The translations under genes and the position numbers were made by a program. 5,120 nucleotides of DNA from Lentisphaeria bacterium (lineage in GTDB: Bacteria; Verrucomicrobiota; Lentisphaeria; Victivallales; UBA1829): NCBI GenBank assembly GCA_017504325.1, contig JAFVRL010000278.1:1-5120 (forward strand), written 5' to 3'. The notes below the pieces were generated by a model, which was given only the letters and a program-made list of their open reading frames with translations, searched no databases and was not told where the DNA came from. Shown one piece after another: positions 1-5,120 of the stretch (its first letter is position 1; each line of letters starts with the position of its first letter).

Positions 1-239
1 ATCATCCTTTTTTTCCGTTTTATTTATTCGCGGCAAAATTCTGCACCCGGGATTTTTCACAACTGCGGGCATACGGAAAATTCAGGAAGATTTCCCCGAA
101 GCGGCGTTTCCCGGAAGTCGGCATGGTCCCCAATATATTGCCCAGGCCTCTTATTCCAGCATACTGGCACTTGCCGGAGAAATGAAAAACATACGGATAA
201 ACTGTATTCACATCTTTTACGGACACCCCCGGAGTATAT
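1..239. other. Upstream region with no defensible gene
   Basis: This stretch precedes coaE and holds no gene I can recognise. Its left edge has a run of seven T (8-14) that could be the tail of a terminator whose stem lies outside the window, but no hairpin is visible. On the + strand one frame is open from the window edge to a TGA at 183-185, giving an unfamiliar Phe/Pro/Arg-rich peptide. A second frame stays open into coaE. On the - strand an ORF runs from inside coaE down to a TAA at 20-22, and its codons (AAT, GAA, AAA, CGC, GCC) look more like the neighbouring genes. Its only GTG starts, near 226 and 211, have no good ribosome binding site. I see no tRNA, riboswitch or convincing -35/-10 pair, although a promoter for coaE may lie here. 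Confidence 0.4.
231..234 (+). promoter_or_regulatory. Ribosome binding site of coaE
   Basis: GGAG lies five bases before the GTG at 240. This spacing supports GTG as the start, giving an N-terminus of MLKLIGLSGG in which the P-loop sits at the usual distance from residue 1. The next codon, TTG at 243, is a possible alternative start but would be eight bases away. No in-frame ATG fits better. Confidence 0.65.
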
Positions 240-851
240 GTGTTGAAACTTATTGGATTGAGCGGCGGTCCCGGAAACGGGAAATCCGCAGTTGCGGAAT
301 TTTTCAGAAAAGAAGGCATTTGCGTTATTGATGCAGATAAAGTCTGTCATGCCATTTATCAGGAGAAGGATAACAGAGTCCTTTCTGCCATGCGGGAACG
401 CTGGGGAAAGGATATCTTTGACTCTGAAGGATTTATAGACCGCAAAAAGATCGCAGAGATCGTTTTCCGTGATGATGGGGAAAGGAAATTTCTTGATGCG
501 CTTCTGCATCCGGAGATCTTCCGCAGGATCAATGAGATCCTTGAAAAAGAAAAGGGCTCTCTTGCCATTCTGGAGGCAGCATTGCTTTTTGAATCCTCCT
601 GGGCAGACAGAATGTTCCGTACCATTACCGTATGGGCAGGCGAAGAGATAAGGATGCAGAGACTTCTTGCAAGAAACTGGACAAAGGAACACGCACTCAA
701 AAGGATCCAAAGCCAGATGCCCGATTCCCTGAAAGTGGAAAAAGCAGATTATGTCATCATCAATAACGGCACTCTGGAGGAACTTTACAACCAGTGCAGA
801 AAACTTCTTGCAGTTCTTATACAGGAAGTAAATGAAGAAGCAGAAAAATAA
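240..851 (+). CDS. coaE: Dephospho-CoA kinase
   Basis: This cytoplasmic P-loop kinase phosphorylates the 3'-hydroxyl of the ribose in dephospho-CoA with ATP, the final step of coenzyme A synthesis. The protein is 203 residues, the normal length for the family. The Walker A motif GGPGNGKS is at residues 9-16, DADKVCHAIY with its conserved aspartates is at 31-40, and the LHP element is at 89-91. LLFE, the family's strand motif, is at 115-118, preceded by EAA where DVP is common. The lid and CoA-binding region RMQRLLARN...QSQMP spans 138-161, and ADYVIINNGTLEEL at 169-182 matches the usual C-terminal ADYVIDNSG-type motif. Translation starts with GTG behind a GGAG site. The gene ends in TAA 39 bases before rho on the same strand, with no terminator between them, so the two are probably cotranscribed. 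The variant P-loop (P11, N13) keeps the essential G14-K15-S16. Identity is secure. Confidence 0.95.
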   Translation: MLKLIGLSGGPGNGKSAVAEFFRKEGICVIDADKVCHAIYQEKDNRVLSAMRERWGKDIFDSEGFIDRKKIAEIVFRDDGERKFLDALLHPEIFRRINEILEKEKGSLAILEAALLFESSWADRMFRTITVWAGEEIRMQRLLARNWTKEHALKRIQSQMPDSLKVEKADYVIINNGTLEELYNQCRKLLAVLIQEVNEEAEK

Positions 852-880
852 TAACATATATAGAAACAAACATGGAGTAC

Positions 881-885
881 AGGAG
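881..885 (+). promoter_or_regulatory. Ribosome binding site of rho
   Basis: AGGAG ends five bases before the ATG at 891 and fixes the rho start far upstream of the conserved core. This matters because it means the long low-complexity extension is translated as part of Rho. A second GGAG at 874-877 is too far from this ATG to be the main site. Confidence 0.75.
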
Positions 886-890
886 CATTT

Positions 891-3161
891 ATGACTGAAG
901 AAATGAACAATCTTCCTGCTGAACAAGCCCCCGGTGAAACAAAGAAAGAAACCGTTTCCGCCATTACCGCTGATGCCGCCGGTGAAACGGAAAATCAGAC
1001 TGTCGCGGATACAGTTGCCCCCCGCCGTCCCGGCAGACCCAAAGGATCCAAAAATAAGAAAACTGTTCCGGCAGATCCGGAAATCCAGGTACAGCAGAAT
1101 GATTCCGCAAGTTCTGCGGAAGAGATCCGAACAGCTCCCGCAGCAGCTGCGGAAGAGATCCCTGTCAATATGGAAAATGTGCGTCCCGATGCCCTGATCG
1201 CTCCGGCAAGTGCCACAGTTGGTCCGATGAACGCCGTCTCATTCGGTCCTCCGGAAGAGGATGACGATGATGATTATATTCCGGTCCCCGAACCTGTGAC
1301 AGGTTACATACAGGTTCCCCCGGAACCTTCCGATGATGAAACAAGTTATATCGTATCTTCTTCCGATGCGGAAGATCAGGTTCTCAATGATTACCGCAGA
1401 GAAGCGGCAAATGATCCGGTCTACCGGGATTTTGACCGTTACGACCGCAACGAAAGATATGACCGCAACAACAGGAACAACAATAACAACCGGAACAACA
1501 ACAATAATAATAACAACAACCGGAATAACAATAACAACAACCGGAACAATAACAACCGGAACAACAACAACAATAATAACAACAACCGGAATAACAACAA
1601 CCGGAACAACAATAATAACAACAACCGGAATAACAATAACCGGAATAACAATAATAACAGAAACAATGACTACCGGAGAATGGATTATTCCTATCCCCAG
1701 GATAATTATGCCAGACAGACCCAGGATATGAGATGGCAGATGAACAACCGGAATAATCATAATCCCATGCCCAATCAGGACTGTTCCCAGCAGGATTATG
1801 ACAGCAGCGCAATGCCTCCGCAGGCACAGACATCCGCTGCGCCCCTTCCCGGACAGAGCAATACAGCCAGCGGCAATGAAGGGATCCAGGAAGTCCGTCA
1901 GAATGCCCCCAGTGTGAATATTACCGAACTGCAGGAAAAATCCATGCAGGAATTGAGTACCATGGCAAGGGAAATGGGCATTGAAGGAGTGGGTGCGCTG
2001 GAAAAATCCAAACTCATCTTTGAGATCCTCCGCAGTAATGCGGAACGCTCCGGGATCGTGTACGGCAGCGGTTTTCTGGAAATACTGCCGGATGGTTTCG
2101 GTTTCCTGCGTTCTCCCGCATACAGTTATCTTCCCTCCTCGGAAGATATTTATTTAAGCCCCTCCCAGATCCGCCGTTTCTCCGTAAAGACCGGGGACTT
2201 CATCACAGGTCAGATCCGTTCTCCCCGTGAAAAAGAGCGTTTCTTTGCCATGTGCAAGGTGGATTCCATCAACAATCAGCCTCCTGAATATAAACGCAAC
2301 ATCATCCCCTTCAACAACCTGACGCCCTACTTCCCCACCCGCCGTCTGGTATTGGAAAACGATCCTTCCGATATTTCCATGCGGGTCGTGGATCTTGTCA
2401 CCCCTATCGGTATGGGGCAGCGCGGGATCATCGTAGCTCCTCCCCGTACAGGTAAAACCGTTCTCATGCAGAAGATGGCAAATGCCATCCGCAAAAATCA
2501 TCCGGATGTAGTGCTGATCATCCTTCTTATTGACGAGCGTCCGGAGGAAGTTACTGATATGCAGAGAAGTGTGAATGCGGAAGTGGTCAGTTCCACCTTT
2601 GATGAACCCCCGGAACGCCATGTGCAGGTTGCGGAAATGGTCATCGAAAAGGCAAAACGCCTTGTGGAATGTAAGAAGGATGTAGTCATCCTCCTTGACT
2701 CCATCACCCGTCTTGCCAGAGCCTACAATACCTTGCAGCCTCACAGCGGCAAGATCCTTACAGGCGGTGTGGATGCCAATGCATTGCATAAACCCAAACA
2801 CTTCTTCGGAGCGGCAAGAAATATTGAAAATCACGGAAGTCTCACCATTATTGCCACCGCTCTTATTGATACCGGCAGCAGAATGGATGAGGTCATCTTT
2901 GAAGAGTTCAAAGGTACCGGCAATATGGAACTGCACCTTGACCGTCATCTTGTTGACCGCAGGATCTATCCTGCCATCAATATTGAACGCAGCGGAACAA
3001 GAAAAGAGGAATTGCTGCTCCATCCCCAGGAACTTCCCAGAGTATGGGCGTTGCGCAAGGCGATGAATGGGGTGCCTCCTGCCGAAGCAATGGAATTGAT
3101 CATCGGCAAACTGAAAAAATGCCAGACCAATGCCGAATTTCTTATGACATTGCAAATATAG
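891..3161 (+). CDS. rho: Transcription termination factor Rho with long Asn/Arg-rich N-terminal extension
   Basis: Rho is a hexameric RNA-dependent ATPase that loads on nascent RNA and dissociates RNA polymerase. This protein has 756 residues against 419 in E. coli. The conserved core starts near residue 342: Rho N-terminal helices (342-385), then a cold-shock-like RNA-binding fold with DGFGFLRS at 401-408 and IYLSPSQIRRF at 420-430. The ATPase domain has Walker A APPRTGKT (516-523), LIDERPEE with E549 (546-553), Walker B VVILLDS (598-604), the Q-loop region near 625-640, the R-loop GTGN (675-678), and R704 matching the E. coli arginine finger R366. Residues 1-341 are predicted disordered: an AT-hook-like RRPGRPKGSKNKK (45-57), Ala/Pro/Glu repeats, an acidic patch (122-128), an Arg/Asp/Tyr stretch (about 169-192), an Asn tract punctuated by Arg (192-259), and a Gln/Asn/Tyr-rich linker. 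The core is certain. The extension's role is unknown, but prion-like assembly or phase separation is plausible by analogy with other bacterial Rho proteins. The gene probably follows coaE in one transcript. Confidence 0.97.
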   Translation: MTEEMNNLPAEQAPGETKKETVSAITADAAGETENQTVADTVAPRRPGRPKGSKNKKTVPADPEIQVQQNDSASSAEEIRTAPAAAAEEIPVNMENVRPDALIAPASATVGPMNAVSFGPPEEDDDDDYIPVPEPVTGYIQVPPEPSDDETSYIVSSSDAEDQVLNDYRREAANDPVYRDFDRYDRNERYDRNNRNNNNNRNNNNNNNNNRNNNNNNRNNNNRNNNNNNNNNRNNNNRNNNNNNNRNNNNRNNNNNRNNDYRRMDYSYPQDNYARQTQDMRWQMNNRNNHNPMPNQDCSQQDYDSSAMPPQAQTSAAPLPGQSNTASGNEGIQEVRQNAPSVNITELQEKSMQELSTMAREMGIEGVGALEKSKLIFEILRSNAERSGIVYGSGFLEILPDGFGFLRSPAYSYLPSSEDIYLSPSQIRRFSVKTGDFITGQIRSPREKERFFAMCKVDSINNQPPEYKRNIIPFNNLTPYFPTRRLVLENDPSDISMRVVDLVTPIGMGQRGIIVAPPRTGKTVLMQKMANAIRKNHPDVVLIILLIDERPEEVTDMQRSVNAEVVSSTFDEPPERHVQVAEMVIEKAKRLVECKKDVVILLDSITRLARAYNTLQPHSGKILTGGVDANALHKPKHFFGAARNIENHGSLTIIATALIDTGSRMDEVIFEEFKGTGNMELHLDRHLVDRRIYPAINIERSGTRKEELLLHPQELPRVWALRKAMNGVPPAEAMELIIGKLKKCQTNAEFLMTLQI
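1114..1161 (+). repeat. Short direct repeat within the rho extension
   Basis: CTGCGGAAGAGATCC occurs at 1114-1128 and again exactly at 1147-1161, 33 bases (11 codons) apart and in frame, encoding AEEI twice in an Ala/Pro-rich setting. An earlier, less exact echo (GETKKETV at residues 15-22 and GETENQTV at 31-38) suggests that the disordered region grew by small in-frame duplications. Confidence 0.7.
1464..1667 (+). repeat. Asn/Arg codon repeat tract in rho
   Basis: These 204 bases encode residues 192-259 of Rho: 57 Asn and 11 Arg, with no other residue. Asn codons are mixed (39 AAC, 18 AAT). Eight of the 11 Arg codons are CGG, each preceded by AAC and followed by AAC or AAT. Asn runs between arginines are 2, 5, 9, 6, 4, 9, 4, 7, 4, 5 and 2 long. 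There is a higher-order pattern: the ten-codon blocks starting at 1491 and 1557 differ by one base, and a shortened relative starts at 1602. In each long block an AAT pair or triplet sits mid-run between AAC codons. This points to in-frame duplication of blocks. It is a coding repeat, and the open frames it creates in other registers are artefacts. Confidence 0.93.
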
Positions 3162-3179
3162 TCTGTAACAACATTTTCT

Positions 3180-3203
3180 GCCGGAAGAAATTCCGGCTTT
3201 TTT
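3180..3203 (+). terminator. Intrinsic terminator after rho
   Basis: A perfect 7-bp stem, GCCGGAA (3180-3186) paired with TTCCGGC (3191-3197), is closed by a GAAA tetraloop of the stable GNRA class. Six T follow at 3198-3203. It begins 18 bases after the rho stop codon and probably ends the coaE-rho transcript. In the reverse direction the stem is preceded by A rather than followed by a long T run, so it reads as a + strand terminator. Confidence 0.92.
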
Positions 3204-3240
3204 ATTGCAGAAGTAATATACCAGGAATAAAAATCATCAA

Positions 3241-3246
3241 AAGGAG
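3241..3246 (+). promoter_or_regulatory. Ribosome binding site of the acetylesterase gene
   Basis: AAGGAG, within a longer AAAAGGAG, lies seven bases before the ATG at 3254. No other start codon occurs in this frame between the rho stop and 3254, so the start is well fixed and the protein has no upstream signal-peptide extension. Confidence 0.85.
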
Positions 3247-3253
3247 AAAAAAA

Positions 3254-5120
3254 ATGCTGAAACTTCCTGCGATTTTTTCTGACGGAGCCATTTTCCAGAG
3301 AAGAAAAAATATTCCCGTTTGGGGCTGGACTGAACCCAATACTTTTCTGGAATGTGAATTTGCTTCCCATAAACTTTATACCGCTTCCTCCCTTCTTTCC
3401 GGAAAATTTTTCTTTACTTTGCCCCCTATGGAAGCCGGTAAAAAGCCGCATACACTTATTGTCCGCAATCTGACCACAAACGAAGAAATCCAAGTAAAAA
3501 ATATCCTTCTGGGGGAAGTCTGGCTTGCTTCCGGGCAGTCCAATATGGAATTTCAGCTGGCAACATCCGGAATGCAGATGGAGGAATTTCAGGAAGAGGA
3601 ACGCTCCGGGGAAGAGATCGATTTTCTCCGGATGTTTACTGTAAAAAAAGATTCCCTGGGAGTCATTCAGGATGACTGTATCGGAAAATGGGAAGTATCG
3701 GAAAATTCCCTTGTCCCCTACTGGTCGGCTGTGGCATTGTGGTTCGGAAGAAAATTACAGAAAGAGCTGGATATTCCCATTGGTCTGATCAACTCCTCCT
3801 GGGGCGGGACGATCGTGGAAACATGGACAAGCAGAGAAACTTTCCTTGCGGATGACCAATGGAAAAATTCCTATCTGGAAAATTTCCCTTATGCCTATAC
3901 CGCAGAAGCGTGGAAAGATCCCCATGCCCTTCTGAAATACCACACCTGCCCCTCTGTAAGTATGGAAAATTACTTCCAGAAAACCTGTGTCAAAGATGAA
4001 GGTCTTACAGAAAAAGCCGCAGCATGGATGAATGTGGACTTTGATGACTCCTCCTGGAAAGAATTGCGTGTCCCCGGTGACTGGGTCAAACAGGGAGCCG
4101 GGGAACATGGAGCATTCTGGTACAGAAAAGAGGTCACGATCCCGGAAAACTGGGAAGGCAAAGAAATTTTCCTGCGTATGTCCACCATTGACAAACAGGA
4201 TTCCTGTTATTTCAACGGCGTGAAAGTTGGTGCAAGCGGAAAAGATTTTGAATATGTGGGAGCAAACAGAAAATATCCGGTTCCGGCAGAAGCGGTGAAA
4301 GCAGGAAAAGCTGTCGTTGCCATCCGTGCGTATTCTTTCATTTACGGAGCCGGTATTTACGGAGCCGAGGAAGAGTGTATTCTGGAACTTGCAGGAACAA
4401 AGGAACGCATCGAACTTGCCGGATTCTGGAAAGGCTGTCAGGAAACGATCGTTCCCACTCCGGACAATATTTTAAGTGCCGGAGGTACTTCGGTAGTCTG
4501 CAACCCCAATTTCCATACCAATCTTTTTAACGGCATGATCCACCCCCTTATCCCCTATTCTCTTGCCGGATTCATCTGGTATCAGGGGGAATCCAATGCA
4601 GGCAATACCGTTGCTCCGGGTGAAGTTCTGCCGCCCTCCATCCTCTACCGCAAAAAAATGGCAGATCTGATTGAGGACTGGAGATTCCGCTGGGGGGAAA
4701 AAGATCTTCCCTTTATCATGGTGGGACTTGCCGGATATGAGGATGTACCGGAATATGTGGAAGACAGTTCCTGGGCAAGATTGCGGGAATCCCAGAGAAA
4801 ATGTGCCTCCGGTCTGGAAAATGTATATATAGGTTCTGCGGTTGACCGGGGGGAAAGAAATGACATCCACCCCAGAGATAAAAGAACTGTCGGCTACCGC
4901 CTTGCCAATCAGGCTCTTTACCATACCTATCACAGAAATGATGTCACTCCGGAAGGCCCAAAACCGGTAAAAACAAGTCAGGAAGGAAATATTTTACGCA
5001 TCGGCTTTGAGTTTGCTGACGGCATGAAAAGTTCCGATGGAAAAGAGATCAAAGGTTTTTACATTGCCGGAGCAGACGGAAAATTCTTCCCTGCAAAAGC
5101 AGATATTTCCGGAAACAGTG
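3254..5120 (+). CDS. Sialate O-acetylesterase, SGNH/SASA family (3' end outside window)
   Basis: This enzyme is predicted to remove O-acetyl groups from sialic acids or related acetylated sugars, exposing glycans for further breakdown. The visible 622 residues begin with a beta-rich domain whose opening LPAIFSDGAIFQ...VPVWGW-like pattern (here IPVWGW, 20-25) is typical of the family. The SGNH block I motif SGQSNME is at 93-99 with S96 as likely nucleophile. INSSWGGT is at 180-187, WYQGESN at 442-448, and the Asp/His catalytic motif NDIHP at 536-540. Residues about 235-390 form an inserted jelly-roll domain resembling the sugar-binding domain of GH2 glycosidases (DDSSWKELRVPGDW, FWYRKEVTIP, CYFNGVKVG). 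A C-terminal beta domain containing KGFYIAGADGKF (600-611) is cut by the window edge, with probably some tens of residues missing. No signal peptide or membrane segment is visible, so it may act in the cytoplasm. It follows the rho terminator and is likely a separate transcription unit. The exact substrate is uncertain. Confidence 0.92.
   Translation, partial: MLKLPAIFSDGAIFQRRKNIPVWGWTEPNTFLECEFASHKLYTASSLLSGKFFFTLPPMEAGKKPHTLIVRNLTTNEEIQVKNILLGEVWLASGQSNMEFQLATSGMQMEEFQEEERSGEEIDFLRMFTVKKDSLGVIQDDCIGKWEVSENSLVPYWSAVALWFGRKLQKELDIPIGLINSSWGGTIVETWTSRETFLADDQWKNSYLENFPYAYTAEAWKDPHALLKYHTCPSVSMENYFQKTCVKDEGLTEKAAAWMNVDFDDSSWKELRVPGDWVKQGAGEHGAFWYRKEVTIPENWEGKEIFLRMSTIDKQDSCYFNGVKVGASGKDFEYVGANRKYPVPAEAVKAGKAVVAIRAYSFIYGAGIYGAEEECILELAGTKERIELAGFWKGCQETIVPTPDNILSAGGTSVVCNPNFHTNLFNGMIHPLIPYSLAGFIWYQGESNAGNTVAPGEVLPPSILYRKKMADLIEDWRFRWGEKDLPFIMVGLAGYEDVPEYVEDSSWARLRESQRKCASGLENVYIGSAVDRGERNDIHPRDKRTVGYRLANQALYHTYHRNDVTPEGPKPVKTSQEGNILRIGFEFADGMKSSDGKEIKGFYIAGADGKFFPAKADISGNS

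Noticed and set aside
872..898. A very short ORF (ATG at 872, eight codons) overlapping the rho start, considered as a regulatory leader peptide
   Set aside because: No ribosome binding site lies at the right distance before its ATG, the peptide shows no stalling motif, and such overlaps occur by chance.
57..926. A 289-residue minus-strand frame opposite coaE
   Set aside because: It needs a TTG start inside rho with no ribosome binding site, gives a Phe/Cys-rich peptide without domains, and lies opposite a clear coaE.
1239..1833. Several open frames opposite or out of register with the Asn tract, rich in Val/Ile, Leu/Phe, Cys/Tyr or Thr/Ile
   Set aside because: They are produced by reading the AAC/AAT/CGG repeat in other frames. 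They have no ribosome binding sites or recognisable domains, and the rho frame is fixed by conserved sequence on the 3' side and a good start on the 5' side.
2154..3155. A 333-residue open frame on the minus strand, opposite the Rho ATPase domain
   Set aside because: It is a mirror of strongly constrained rho coding sequence. The peptide is rich in His, Cys and Phe, resembles no known family, and the + strand frame is unambiguously Rho.
3205..3233. A possible promoter for the esterase gene (TTGCAG, 17 bases, TAAAAA)
   Set aside because: The -35 element matches the consensus at only three positions. The predicted transcript start would fall at about the ribosome binding site, so the match is probably chance in an A/T-rich spacer.
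1..5120. CRISPR array, tRNA or rRNA gene, insertion sequence, or defence system
   Set aside because: No regularly spaced direct repeats with unique spacers, no cloverleaf or rRNA signature, and no transposase, integrase or terminal inverted repeats were seen. The only strong repeat is the in-frame coding tract in rho.

Overview
The window looks like chromosomal DNA from a bacterium with ordinary Shine-Dalgarno signals and roughly balanced base composition. All three recognisable genes are on the + strand. Clear AGGAG-type ribosome binding sites argue against Bacteroidota. The coaE-rho gene pair, the Rho C-terminus ending in a TNAEFLMTL-like motif, and a large family-type sialate O-acetylesterase suggest the PVC superphylum, perhaps Lentisphaerota or Verrucomicrobiota. 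That assignment is a tentative inference from general familiarity, with no search behind it.

Layout: positions 1-239 hold no gene I can defend, only a T-rich left edge and weak short ORFs. Positions 240-851 encode dephospho-CoA kinase (coaE), the last step of coenzyme A synthesis. After 39 bases, positions 891-3161 encode transcription termination factor Rho. A perfect intrinsic terminator at 3180-3203 closes what is probably a coaE-rho operon. A separate gene with its own strong ribosome binding site starts at 3254 and runs off the right edge. It encodes a sialate O-acetylesterase of the SGNH/SASA family, which deacetylates sialic acids or other acetylated sugars.

The striking element is in Rho. 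The catalytic core (residues about 342-756) aligns along its whole length with E. coli Rho and keeps every ATPase and RNA-binding motif. In front of it sit about 341 residues of low-complexity sequence. These contain an AT-hook-like basic motif, Ala/Pro/Glu-rich repeats, an acidic patch, an Arg/Asp/Tyr-rich stretch, and a 68-residue tract of almost pure asparagine broken at intervals by single arginines. By analogy with the prion-forming Rho of Clostridium botulinum and the phase-separating Rho of Bacteroides thetaiotaomicron, this extension is a candidate for assembly or condensate-based control of termination. The DNA under the tract has a higher-order repeat structure and may vary in length between strains.

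coaE and rho are a metabolic gene and a global regulator that probably share a transcript. The esterase appears to be an unrelated carbohydrate-degradation gene.
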